64,000 nucleotides of DNA from Sphingosinicella sp. LHD-64 (lineage in GTDB: Bacteria; Pseudomonadota; Alphaproteobacteria; Sphingomonadales; Sphingomonadaceae), in NCBI RefSeq assembly GCF_031157375.1, contig NZ_JAVIFV010000004.1:372001-436000 (forward strand), in the 5' to 3' direction. Made by a program: the position numbers and the translations under genes. A model generated the notes under the pieces. That model saw only the letters and a list, made by a program, of their open reading frames with translations. It ran no database searches and had not been told where the DNA came from. Shown piece after piece: positions 27,220 to 36,077 of the stretch; the stretch's first letter is position 1, and every line of letters starts with the position of its first letter.

Positions 27220-28470
27220 ATGGCAGATAATGACGGGCTGGTGAGGAGCCAATTGACCGATGAATCGGTCGATCTGATGCGGCGCCGCATTGGCTTCTCC
27301 AATCCCACATTGCGCACCGGCGCCATCGACGATCCCTGGAATATCAAGGCGACGGATGACGCGGTGCGGCGTTATTCGCTGTGCATCGGCGACGATAACC
27401 CACTTTACTGCGACCCGGAATATGCCGCGAAATCGCGCTGGGGCCGGGTCATCGCGCCGCCCGGATTCGAAAAATCCATGGGATTGATGCGCAATGCGAT
27501 TCCCGACCCGGAGGAAGACAGAGTTACCTCAAAAGCACTTCGCGGAGTCCAGCTCTATCATTCCGGTGGCGAGAATTTCTACTATGCGCCGATCGTCGAG
27601 GGCGACACGCTGCACCGCTCGCGCTTCGTGCAAACGGTCGAGGACAAGAAGTCGGAATTCTCGGGTCGCTCGGTGATCGTCACCAACGGCTTGTGCCTGT
27701 GGGACCAGAATGACGAGGTCGCGGTCGACGGAGTCGACTGGTTCATCCATGCGGAACGCCAGAATCGCGGCAAGAAGGACAAATATGTCCAGGACGAGCC
27801 CGCCTGGTACAGCGACGAGGATCTCGCGGAGATCGAGAAAGCTTACGACAGCGAATATCGCCGCGGTGCCGACACCTTGTGGTTCGAGGATGTCGTCGTC
27901 GGCACCGCGCTGCCGCGCATGGTCAAGGGGCCGCTCACCGTCACCGATCTCATCAACCTGCATATGGGTGCCGGCTGGCTGATCTACGGCAACTGGCCGA
28001 ACCGGCTCGCCTACGAGAACCGCAAACGCTTGCGCGGCTTCTACACGCGTGACGAATTCAACGGCTGGGACACGCTGCAGCGCGTTCATTGGGACAAGGA
28101 GATGGCGCAGAAGGTCGGCGTGCGGATGATGTACGACATCGGCCCGGTCCGGCAGCTCTACGTCAATCACTATCTCACCAATTATGTGGGCGACGACGCC
28201 TGGATCCACCGCGTCCGCTTCGAGTTCCGCCGCTTCAACTATATGGGCGACGTCAGCTGGCTGACCGGCGAGATCACCGAGGCACGCGTCGACGAGGTGC
28301 TGGGCCCCCTCATCGAGATTCGCCTGCGCGGCACCAACCAGCGCGGTCAGGAGAATGTGCTGGGCGAGGGCACGGTGCTTCTGCCCTCGCGCAAGCATGG
28401 TCCGGTCAAGCTGCCCCAGCGCCCCGCGCCGACAAAGCATCGCGCACCCGGGCCCGAGCAGAGGAGATAG
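27220..28470 (+). CDS. MaoC/FAS1-like dehydratase domain protein
   Basis: A 416-residue double-hotdog protein, long for the family. The N-terminal half carries YSLCIGDDNPLYCDPEYA and VIAPPGF, matching the FAS1-like dehydratase domain; the C-terminal half has LTVTDLINLHMGAGW, a second MaoC-type hydratase element. The ATG at 27220 follows a clear AGGGGAAGAG ribosome-binding site; the open frame extends far upstream only as an antisense shadow. Likely hydrates or dehydrates a bulky enoyl-CoA of the island's pathway. Followed by the MFS gene 62 bp later. Confidence 0.8.
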   Translation: MADNDGLVRSQLTDESVDLMRRRIGFSNPTLRTGAIDDPWNIKATDDAVRRYSLCIGDDNPLYCDPEYAAKSRWGRVIAPPGFEKSMGLMRNAIPDPEEDRVTSKALRGVQLYHSGGENFYYAPIVEGDTLHRSRFVQTVEDKKSEFSGRSVIVTNGLCLWDQNDEVAVDGVDWFIHAERQNRGKKDKYVQDEPAWYSDEDLAEIEKAYDSEYRRGADTLWFEDVVVGTALPRMVKGPLTVTDLINLHMGAGWLIYGNWPNRLAYENRKRLRGFYTRDEFNGWDTLQRVHWDKEMAQKVGVRMMYDIGPVRQLYVNHYLTNYVGDDAWIHRVRFEFRRFNYMGDVSWLTGEITEARVDEVLGPLIEIRLRGTNQRGQENVLGEGTVLLPSRKHGPVKLPQRPAPTKHRAPGPEQRR

Positions 28471-28489
28471 CTTTCCGGGCGTCCGCATG

Positions 28490-28518
28490 AAAAAAAGCGG
28501 CCGCCACGGAGCGGCCGC
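28490..28518 (-). terminator. GC hairpin with A-tract, terminator-like on minus strand
   Basis: GCGGCCGC-CACGGA-GCGGCCGC (28497-28518) follows an A-run at 28490-28496. Read on the minus strand this is a hairpin plus T-run. Both flanking genes are on the plus strand, so it could stop antisense transcription, or act as a leader hairpin of the MFS gene. Confidence 0.4.
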
Positions 28519-28532
28519 GCGAGGAGAGAAAG

Positions 28533-29915
28533 ATGCAAGGCAGCGGCACGATCCCCCATCCCGATGGCGCGATGGCGGCGGCGGTCGACGACCAGGATTC
28601 GGCGGCCGCCGGCAAGCCGGAACGCGTGCCGTTCGACGCCTGGTGGATGCTGTTCGTGCTCTTTCTGCTCTACGTCGTTTCATTGTTCGACCGGCTGGTG
28701 CTCACCATGCTGGTCGAGCCGATCAAGGCCGATCTCCAGCTCACCGACGTCGAGATGAGCATCATCCTGGGGCCGGCCTTCGCGATCTTCTACGGCCTGT
28801 TCGGCTGGCCGCTGGGCTGGGCTGCCGATCGCTATCCGCGGCGCTGGGTGATCTATCTCGGCGTTACCTTCTGGTCGATCGCCGCTGCCGGCTCCGGCTT
28901 CGCGCGCTCCTTCACCGCGCTGCTTCTGTGCCGGATCGGCGTCGGTGTCGGCGAGGCCTCGCTGACCCCGTCGGCCTATGCGCTGATGGGCGACAAGTTC
29001 CCCAAGCGCCGGCTGACCACCGCCATGTCGCTCTACCAGACCGGCTCTATGGTCGGCTCCGCCTCGGCCTTCGCGATCGGCGGCCTCGCGATCGGCGCCG
29101 CGGCCCACATCGCCCACATCTCATTCCCGCTCGTCGGCCAGCTCCATCCCTGGCAGATCACCCTGATCGTGACCGGGGCGCCCTCGATCCTGCTCGCGCT
29201 GCTGGTGTTCACCTTCAGCGAGCCGCCGCGACGGCAGGCGAAGCCCGACGCCGATCCTGCGGCCCGGCGCAACTTCCTCCAGTTCGCCTGGGCGGAGCGC
29301 CAGCTGCTGCTGCCCATGGCGATCGGCTTCTCGCTGATGGTCATCGTCGGCAACAGCCTCGTCGCCTGGGTGCCGGCCTATATCGCCCGCGCGTTCCACC
29401 TGCCGCCCGAACATTACGGCCCGATCCTCGGCGTGATTAGCATCGCGACCGGCAGCACCATGGTGCTGAAGGGCTGGATCGTCGACTGGCTCTATGCGCG
29501 CGGCATGAAGGACGCGCATCTGCGCTTCTACTCCTGGCTCGTCGTCGCCTCGCTGCCGACCGCGGTGGCGACCTTCCTCGTGCCTGACGCCTTGTGGTTC
29601 CTGCTCCTCTATGGCGTGCTCCAGGTCCTCGTCATCCAGTTCGTCGTCTATGTCGCCGCAACCGTCTATTTGGTCACGCCGTCGGACCTGCGCGCCCAAA
29701 CGGTTGCGGTCTTCATCTCGATCTTCAGCCTGATCGGCAACGGCCTCGGCCCCCTCTTCACCGCGATGATCACCGACTATGTGTTCCGCGACGATGCCAA
29801 GATCGGCATGTCGCTGCTCGTCATGTCGGTGATCTCGATCCCGCTCGCCTGGATCTGCCTCAGGATCGCCCTGAACGCGGTTCATGCCGCGATGGCACGG
29901 CAGGGAGGCGACTGA
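28533..29915 (+). CDS. MFS transporter, spinster-like
   Basis: A 460-residue protein with about twelve membrane segments. GWPLGWAADRYPRRWV is the MFS motif A between helices 2 and 3, and GVGEASLTPSAYAL is the conserved helix-5 block of the spinster-like group. The N-terminal 35 residues are hydrophilic and cytoplasmic. The start follows GAGGAGAGAAAG. Located directly after the MaoC-type gene in the same orientation, it is the likely uptake carrier for the acid used by the island, although efflux cannot be excluded. Confidence 0.82.
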   Translation: MQGSGTIPHPDGAMAAAVDDQDSAAAGKPERVPFDAWWMLFVLFLLYVVSLFDRLVLTMLVEPIKADLQLTDVEMSIILGPAFAIFYGLFGWPLGWAADRYPRRWVIYLGVTFWSIAAAGSGFARSFTALLLCRIGVGVGEASLTPSAYALMGDKFPKRRLTTAMSLYQTGSMVGSASAFAIGGLAIGAAAHIAHISFPLVGQLHPWQITLIVTGAPSILLALLVFTFSEPPRRQAKPDADPAARRNFLQFAWAERQLLLPMAIGFSLMVIVGNSLVAWVPAYIARAFHLPPEHYGPILGVISIATGSTMVLKGWIVDWLYARGMKDAHLRFYSWLVVASLPTAVATFLVPDALWFLLLYGVLQVLVIQFVVYVAATVYLVTPSDLRAQTVAVFISIFSLIGNGLGPLFTAMITDYVFRDDAKIGMSLLVMSVISIPLAWICLRIALNAVHAAMARQGGD

Positions 29916-29942
29916 AGCGCAGGTCGCGCGCTTGCTTCGCCG

Positions 29943-32900
29943 TCAGCCATCGCACGGTCCCCGGCCGAACCGCGCGTACAGCGTCGGCAACAGGACGAGC
30001 GTCAACAGGGTCGCCGAGATCAGGCCGCCGATCACCACGGTGGCAAGCGGCTTTTGAACCTCGGCGCCGGCGCCCTGGCCCAGCGCCATCGGCACGAAGC
30101 CCAGCGAGGCGACCAGCGCCGTCATCGCCACCGGCCTGAGGCGGGCGACTGCGCCCTGCCGCGCAGCGTCGGCTCGATCTTGGCCGGCACGGACCAGGGC
30201 CTGAATCGCGCTCAGCATGACCAGCCCGTTCAGCACCGCGACGCCCGACAAGGCGATGAATCCTGCGGCCGCCGAGATGGAGAAGGGCATGCCCCTCAGC
30301 CAGAGGGCCGCGACGCCGCCGACGAGCGCCAGCGGCACGCCGGTAAAGACGATTCCCGCATCGCGCGCATTGCCGAGCGCGCCGCAGAGCAGGAGCAGGA
30401 TCGCTGCGAGGCAGAGCGGAACGACCAGCGCGAGCCGTTCCCGCGCCGAGGCGAGATTCTCGAACTGGCCGCCATAGTCGAGGGAGACGCCGGCCGGCAG
30501 CCGTATGTCCCGGGCGATCCGCGCCTGCGCATCGGCCACGACGCCGGCGACGTCGCGGCCCCGGACATTGGCCTGGACGGTGATCCGGCGCTTGCCGTTC
30601 TCGCGGCTGATCTGATTGGGGCCATCGGCCACCGCGATGTCGGCGACGCTGGCGAGCGGCACGAAGCCGCCCGCGGGGAGCGGCACCGGCACCTGGGCCA
30701 GCCCGTCGAGGTCGGCACGTGCGGCCTCGTCGAGACGGATCGTCACCGGGAAGCGGCGGTCGCCTTCGAAGATCAGGCCGACGTCGCGCCCGCCGACCGC
30801 GGCCGCCACCACGTCCTGCACTGCGCCGGCAGAGAGACCGAGCCGCGCGAGCATGTCGCGCTTCGGGCGGATGTCGAGCATCGGCAGGCCTTCGATCTGC
30901 TCGACACGCACGTCGACCGCGCCTCGCGTCGCACGGAGGATCGCCGCGACGCGCTCGGCGGTCTCGGCCATCTGGGCGGGATCGTCGCCGAAGACCTTGA
31001 CCGCGACGTCGCCGCGCACCCCTGCGATGAGCTCGTTGAAGCGCATCTGGATCGGCTGGCTGATCTCATAGGCCTGGCCGGGGAGCACGGCGAGCGCCGC
31101 TTCGACCCGCGCGATCAGCTCCGCACGCGGAAGGCGCGGATCGGGCCATTCGGTGCGCGGTCGCATGATGACGAATGTGTCGGAGATGTTGGGCGGCATC
31201 GGATCCGAGGCGACGTCGGCCGTGCCGGTCTTGGAGAAGACGATGCGGACCTCCGGCAAGGCGGCGAGGCGGCGTTCGACGTCGGACTGCATCGCCTGGC
31301 TCTGCTCGATCGAGGTGCCGGGCACGCGCAGCACCTGGACGGTGAGATCGCCTTCGTCGAGCCGGGGCAGGAATTCCTGCCCCAGGGTCATGAAGAGCAG
31401 GGCGCCGGCGACGACCGCCCCGGCGGCGAGGCCGATGGTCGCGCGCGGGCGCGCCATGGCGCGGTCGAGCGTCGGCTCGTAGCGGCGCTTGAGCCAGCCG
31501 ACGATCCGGCCCTCCTTCTCCGCGACCGGCCGCGACAGCCAGGCGGCGACGGCGGCGGGCACGAACGTGAGCGAGAGCAGGAAGGCGAAGGCGAGCGCGA
31601 TGATGACGGTGAGCGCCATCGGCGTGAAGGTCTTGCCCTCCACCCCGCTCAGCATGAGCAGCGGGACATAGACGAGGATGATGATTGCCTGGCCGTAGAC
31701 CGAGGGCCGGATCATCTCGCGCGCTGCGGCGGCGACGGTCTCCAGCCGCTCCTCTCTGGTGAGTGCCCGGCCCGCGTCGTGCTGGCGCTCGGCGATGCGG
31801 CGTAGCGCATTTTCGACGATGATGACGGCGCCGTCGACGATCAGGCCGAAATCGAGCGCACCGAGGCTCATCAGATTGGCCGAGACGCCGGCGCGCAGCA
31901 TGCCGAAGCCGGTGAGCAGCATCGTGATCGGGATGACGAGCGCCGCGATCAGGGCGGCGCGGACATTGCCGAGCAGCAGGAAGAGCACGACGATCACCAG
32001 CAGCGCGCCCTCGGCGAGATTGCGGGTGACGGTGGTGATCGTCGCGTTGACGAGGCCGGTGCGGTCCAGCACCGGCTCGACGATGATGTCGGTGGGGAGC
32101 GAGGCGTTGATCTCCACCAGCCGGCCAGCGACGGCGGAGGCGACCTCGCGGCTGTTCCCGCCGATCCGCATGATCGCGGTGCCGACGACCACCTCGGTGC
32201 CGTTCTCCGAGGCCGAGCCCGTGCGTAGTGCCTGGCCAGGGCGGACGGTCGCGACCTGGCCGAGCAGGACGGGGACGCCGGCACGGGTCGCGACGGGCAC
32301 GCGGGCGAGATCCTCCGCGCCGGACAGGCGGGCGTCGGAGCGGACCGAAAGCCCCTCGCCATTGCGGTTGACCATGCCGGCGCCGATGCCGCGATTGTTC
32401 GCGTCGATCGCGCGGGCGAGACCGTCGAGGGTCAGGCCCGTTGCGGCGAGCCGCTGGAGATCGGGCACGACCAGATATTGCCGGGCATGGCCGCCGATCG
32501 AATCCACGCCCGCCAGGCCGGGCACCGGGCGCAGCAGGGGCGCGACGATCCAGTCCTGCGCGGTGCGCAGATAGGTGGCCCGCTCCGCCTCGGTGGCGAG
32601 ATGCTCCCCCTCGGGCGTGATGTAGCTGCCGTCGGGCTGGAGGCCCGGCTGGCCGATCGCGTGGCGGTCGCCGGGGCGATGTTCCATTCGGACCGTCCAC
32701 ATGTAGACCTCGCCGAGGCCGGTCGCGATCGGGCCGAGGTCGACTTCTACCCCCTCCGGCAGATCGTCCTCGACGGTGCGGAGCCGCTCGGAGACCTGGG
32801 CGCGGGCGAAATAGACGTCGGTCGCGTCGGTGAAGACCGCGGTGACCTGGACGAAGCCGTTGCGGCTCAGCGAGCGTGTGCTCTCGAGCCCCGGCGTGCC

Positions 32901-33122
32901 GGCGAGCGCGGTCTCGATCGGGAAGGCGATCTGCGCCTCGACCAGCTCGGGGGAGAGGCCAGGGGCACGGACGTTCACCTGTACTTGGTTGTTGGTGATG
33001 TCGGGCACCGCATCGATCGGCAGGCGCACCAGAGCGGCGGCACCGATCGCAGCGGCGGCGAGGGTCAGGAGCAGCACCAGCCAGCGCCGCTCGACCGAGA
33101 AGGTGACGATCCGTCCGATCAC
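29943..33122 (-). CDS. Heavy-metal efflux RND pump, CzcA/CusA family
   Basis: A 1059-residue inner-membrane RND protein with the usual twelve helices and two large periplasmic loops. The helix-4 block DFGLIVDGAVIIVEN is typical of the CzcA-type heavy-metal group (divalent Zn/Co/Cd/Ni) and differs from hydrophobic-drug RND pumps. DAVPDITNNQVQVNV at the N-terminus is also family-typical. Start codon GTG at 33122, 3 bp after the fusion protein stop. Driven by proton influx it would export metal from the periplasm through CzcB; no outer-membrane factor gene is next to it. Confidence 0.9.
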   Translation of the reverse strand: MIGRIVTFSVERRWLVLLLTLAAAAIGAAALVRLPIDAVPDITNNQVQVNVRAPGLSPELVEAQIAFPIETALAGTPGLESTRSLSRNGFVQVTAVFTDATDVYFARAQVSERLRTVEDDLPEGVEVDLGPIATGLGEVYMWTVRMEHRPGDRHAIGQPGLQPDGSYITPEGEHLATEAERATYLRTAQDWIVAPLLRPVPGLAGVDSIGGHARQYLVVPDLQRLAATGLTLDGLARAIDANNRGIGAGMVNRNGEGLSVRSDARLSGAEDLARVPVATRAGVPVLLGQVATVRPGQALRTGSASENGTEVVVGTAIMRIGGNSREVASAVAGRLVEINASLPTDIIVEPVLDRTGLVNATITTVTRNLAEGALLVIVVLFLLLGNVRAALIAALVIPITMLLTGFGMLRAGVSANLMSLGALDFGLIVDGAVIIVENALRRIAERQHDAGRALTREERLETVAAAAREMIRPSVYGQAIIILVYVPLLMLSGVEGKTFTPMALTVIIALAFAFLLSLTFVPAAVAAWLSRPVAEKEGRIVGWLKRRYEPTLDRAMARPRATIGLAAGAVVAGALLFMTLGQEFLPRLDEGDLTVQVLRVPGTSIEQSQAMQSDVERRLAALPEVRIVFSKTGTADVASDPMPPNISDTFVIMRPRTEWPDPRLPRAELIARVEAALAVLPGQAYEISQPIQMRFNELIAGVRGDVAVKVFGDDPAQMAETAERVAAILRATRGAVDVRVEQIEGLPMLDIRPKRDMLARLGLSAGAVQDVVAAAVGGRDVGLIFEGDRRFPVTIRLDEAARADLDGLAQVPVPLPAGGFVPLASVADIAVADGPNQISRENGKRRITVQANVRGRDVAGVVADAQARIARDIRLPAGVSLDYGGQFENLASARERLALVVPLCLAAILLLLCGALGNARDAGIVFTGVPLALVGGVAALWLRGMPFSISAAAGFIALSGVAVLNGLVMLSAIQALVRAGQDRADAARQGAVARLRPVAMTALVASLGFVPMALGQGAGAEVQKPLATVVIGGLISATLLTLVLLPTLYARFGRGPCDG

Positions 33123-33125
33123 GGC

Positions 33126-34262
33126 TCAATGTCCTCCATGATCGGCTTCGCCCTTGCCGAGCTCGGCCTTGAGGGTGAAGCTGCCCCGGACGGCGATCGT
33201 CTCGGTGCCGGTAAGGCCTTCCATCACCGCGACCAGCGGCCCGTCGCGCCGGCCGAGCCTGACCGGGGCGACGCGGAAGCCCTCGCGCGTGCGCACGAAG
33301 ACGGCCGGGCGGTTCTCGACGGTCTGCACGGCGTCGGCGGGGATCATCAGTCCCCGCCCCGGCGCAGCCTCCCCGGTGATGCGGACGCGCGCCTGCACCG
33401 GCTCCCCGGCGCGCCACTGGCCGGCGCGATTGTCGAGATCGGCGATCACCCGGACGAGCCGCGTCTCGCCGTCGAGCACCGGCGAGACGAAGCGCACACG
33501 CGCCGCCTGACGGCGGCCGGGCGCGGCGATTTCGACCATGGCGCCCGGCCGAACCCGTGCGGCGTCGGCCGGGGGCAGCGACAGGGTGACGCTGAGGCGA
33601 TCCAGATTGGCGACCCGGAACAGCTCGGTTTCGACGGCATCGGCCGCGAAGACCTGGCCGAGCACCGCGCTGCGGGCGATCACCCGCCCGGAGATGGGTG
33701 ATGTGACGACGATGCGGTTGAGGCTGCCGCCGCGCACGCCGGACGCGCCGACCTGCTGGCGGGCGAGGCGCAGCGCCGTCTCGGCCTCCTCGGCGGCGGC
33801 CTGCGAGATTTCGAGCTCCCGGCGGGTGCGGAAGCCGCGATCGCTCAGCGCCTGATCCCGCGCCAGCGTCGCCCGCGCGAGGTTGGCGCGGGTGCGGGTG
33901 CGCTCGACCTCTGCCTGGAGCGCGGCAGCGGCCCGACTCTCGATCACCGCCAGCGTCTCGCCGCGGCGCACCGGGTCGCCGAGGTTGCGGGTGAGGCCCA
34001 CGATCCGCCCCTCGAGCGGGGCGGCGACGATGCGGGTCGCGTCGGGATCGCTCTCGAGCAGGGCCGGCGCCTCGATCGCCGCGCCGGCGCCGGCGGTGGT
34101 TGGCTGGGTGAGGGTGATGCCGGCGGCGGCGATTTGATCCGCGTTCAGCGCGATCGCGCCTTCGGCGTGGCTTTCGGCGGATTCATTCTCCGGTGCCGGT
34201 GCGGGATCTCCGCAGCCGGCCACGAGCAGCGCGGCGCAGAGCGCCGCAATCGAACGGAACAT
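33126..34262 (-). CDS. RND periplasmic adaptor lipoprotein, CzcB type
   Basis: A 378-residue membrane-fusion protein. A lipobox LLVAGC near residue 17 anchors it to the inner membrane; then come the beta-barrel/lipoyl elements (ESDPDATRIVAAPLEGRI), a coiled-coil hairpin around residues 110-170 (EVERTRTRANLARATLARDQ), and the C-terminal domain. It ends in HGGH, a possible metal ligand. Bridges the pump to an outer-membrane channel encoded elsewhere. Middle gene of the operon His-rich protein-CzcB-CzcA. Confidence 0.88.
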   Translation of the reverse strand: MFRSIAALCAALLVAGCGDPAPAPENESAESHAEGAIALNADQIAAAGITLTQPTTAGAGAAIEAPALLESDPDATRIVAAPLEGRIVGLTRNLGDPVRRGETLAVIESRAAAALQAEVERTRTRANLARATLARDQALSDRGFRTRRELEISQAAAEEAETALRLARQQVGASGVRGGSLNRIVVTSPISGRVIARSAVLGQVFAADAVETELFRVANLDRLSVTLSLPPADAARVRPGAMVEIAAPGRRQAARVRFVSPVLDGETRLVRVIADLDNRAGQWRAGEPVQARVRITGEAAPGRGLMIPADAVQTVENRPAVFVRTREGFRVAPVRLGRRDGPLVAVMEGLTGTETIAVRGSFTLKAELGKGEADHGGH

Positions 34263-34316
34263 GGATAGGAACTCCTGACGATGGACAGGCGCGCGGAAGG
34301 GGCGCGGGCGTCGTCG

Positions 34317-34649
34317 TCAGGCGATGGGTGGGCGAAGCAGCGAAGCCGGCGGGCCGGATGCGCGCGCAACGTCAGTTGCCGGGCGCGGGACATCGGCCCG
34401 GCCGAAGCCGGCCGGTCGCGAGGCCTTCAATGGCGCGGCCAGATCGTGTCCATGGCAGGAATTGTGGTGATGCGGATAGCCCTTGTCGGTGTCGGCGGGC
34501 ACCTCGTCATGATCCCCGTCGGCGTGCAGCCACTCGGTCGCCGCCGTCACCTCACCGTTTCCGGCGAGCTCCGCGGCATGCGCGACCGCGCCGGTCGCCA
34601 AGCCGGCAAAGAGGCAAAAGGCCAGGATCAGGTCGAACAGCCGACGCAT
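34317..34649 (-). CDS. Small His-rich exported protein of the metal-efflux operon
   Basis: About 110 residues, with a signal peptide (RRLFDLILAFCLFAGLATGAV...AHA) followed by a short His/Asp-rich stretch: HADGDHDE and HHHNSCHGHD. Small periplasmic His-rich proteins often precede czc/cus operons and probably buffer metal ions. The start at 34649 (MRRLF) gives a normal signal peptide; an in-frame TTG at 34682 would add 11 residues. The C-terminal 45 residues are low in recognisable features. No family assignment is made. Confidence 0.6.
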   Translation of the reverse strand: MRRLFDLILAFCLFAGLATGAVAHAAELAGNGEVTAATEWLHADGDHDEVPADTDKGYPHHHNSCHGHDLAAPLKASRPAGFGRADVPRPATDVARASGPPASLLRPPIA

Positions 34650-34734
34650 CGATTTCACGCCTAGCGCAAAAGCGAGTCGCAATTAAACCCCTGCCGTCAT
34701 CGCGAGGACGTCGGCGACGGCGACAGGCGGCCGG

Positions 34735-36012
34735 TCAGAACCTGACCGCTGCGCCGGCAGTGAACGCCCAGGGATCGAGCCGCGTCTCGCCGACGACGGG
34801 CAGCCCGTTGAAGGTACCGGTCGCGGTGGGCCGGAGCATCGCCTTCTTCGCTTCCACGAACAGGCTCCAGCGCTGCGAGATCATGACGTCGGCGCCGGCT
34901 TCGAACGCCCAGCCGAGATCATTCTCGACCTCCAGATCCTGGAAGGCGCCGTCTTCGGTGTCGAAGACAACCATGTAGGAGAGGCCGACGCCGAGCCAGG
35001 GCCGGATGCGGCCGTGCCGGAGCGGATGATATTGGGCGGTCAGCGCCATCGGACCGTAGGTGACCCGGCCGAGTTTCGGCAGCGCGCCGATCGAGCCGCC
35101 GCCATAGACGTCGATCGTCGGCGGGATGCCGAGCGTCGCGTTGATCGCGAAGTGTGGCACCACGAAATAGCCGATCTGCACGGTCGGCGTGTGATGCTCG
35201 AAGGTCGACAGGTCCGCGCCCGCGAACGGCGCGCCGCCGACCGACAGGTCGACGCGGTCGGCGAGCGACAGGGTGGTGATGCCGCCGCGGATCGTCCAGC
35301 GCGACGTGTCGGGACCGATCGGCGCGCCGGTCTCGCTATCCGGCCGGCCGAAGCGTACGAGGGCGCCGGCCTGAATGGTCAGCGGATCGAGCTCGGCGCG
35401 GGCATTGACCTGCGCGAAATTGGTGAAGGTCGCATCAAGCGGCAGCAGCCCGGAGGCGTTGGTGTGGTACCACGCCTTGCGGACCGAGGCGAACAGGCCC
35501 CAGCGGCGCGTCACGTTGAACTCGATGCCGCCCTCGACATAGGGGCCGTGGGCGCTCGGGATGTTGAGGTTGACGCCGAGCCCGTCGCGCTCCTGGGTGG
35601 TGAACTGCACCTGCAGGCCGCCGGCGACATAGGGCGAGACCTGGCCGCGGAACGGCTGCACGCGCGCGCCGATTGTCGCCAGCACGAACTCGTCGTCGCC
35701 GAGATTGGGCGTGCCGGCGAGGCTGCCCGCGGGGATGTTGTTGGTCGTCGCGGGCGTCGAGATCGAGGCGTCGATGCCGACGCCGGTGATCGGGAACCAG
35801 GTGGCGGAGAGCGTGCCGTGATAGGTGTCGCGGGTGCGGTATCCGGCGGTCGGATCGACCACGCCGTTGACCCGGATCTCGCCGCCGTCGACCAGCTTGG
35901 TGCGCGAGGCCGCGGCGCGGACGACGATGTCGCCGGCTTCCTGGGCCAAAGCCGGCTGCGCGGCGAGGGCAACGGCGCCGAACGAGGCGAGCGCAACGAA
36001 CTTGTGCATCAT
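34735..36012 (-). CDS. Tandem OmpW-like outer-membrane protein
   Basis: A 425-residue exported protein with a signal peptide ending at ALAQ. The rest consists of two OmpW-like units. Unit 1 (about residues 27-220) ends WGLFASVRKAW...DPLTIQAGALVRF, unit 2 (about residues 235-425) ends WSLFVEAKKAM...DPWAFTAGAAVRF. Each has the OmpW pattern GxxPxxVAGGLQVQF / RIRPWLGVGLSYMV and a final aromatic strand. A normal OmpW has one eight-stranded barrel of about 200 residues, so this looks like an internal duplication. Two ATGs in a row mark the start, with AAAGGAAG upstream. Possible role: passage of hydrophobic compounds. Confidence 0.75.
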   Translation of the reverse strand: MMHKFVALASFGAVALAAQPALAQEAGDIVVRAAASRTKLVDGGEIRVNGVVDPTAGYRTRDTYHGTLSATWFPITGVGIDASISTPATTNNIPAGSLAGTPNLGDDEFVLATIGARVQPFRGQVSPYVAGGLQVQFTTQERDGLGVNLNIPSAHGPYVEGGIEFNVTRRWGLFASVRKAWYHTNASGLLPLDATFTNFAQVNARAELDPLTIQAGALVRFGRPDSETGAPIGPDTSRWTIRGGITTLSLADRVDLSVGGAPFAGADLSTFEHHTPTVQIGYFVVPHFAINATLGIPPTIDVYGGGSIGALPKLGRVTYGPMALTAQYHPLRHGRIRPWLGVGLSYMVVFDTEDGAFQDLEVENDLGWAFEAGADVMISQRWSLFVEAKKAMLRPTATGTFNGLPVVGETRLDPWAFTAGAAVRF

Positions 36013-36026
36013 GCGAACTTCCTTTT

Positions 36027-36049
36027 GTTCGGGCCGTCGATACCCGAAC
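36027..36049. promoter_or_regulatory. Inverted repeat GTTCGGG-N9-CCCGAAC upstream of the OmpW-like gene
   Basis: Seven-base perfect arms lie 15 bp before the start codon of the tandem OmpW gene. It could be an operator or a leader hairpin that partly hides the ribosome-binding site. Confidence 0.4.
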
Positions 36050-36077
36050 GAAGTAAATGCGGCGTAAATGGTAAACG

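Noticed and set aside
34650-34720. TTG-started extension of the His-rich protein.
   Set aside because: It would put charged residues before an otherwise normal signal peptide and overlap a REP-like half element.
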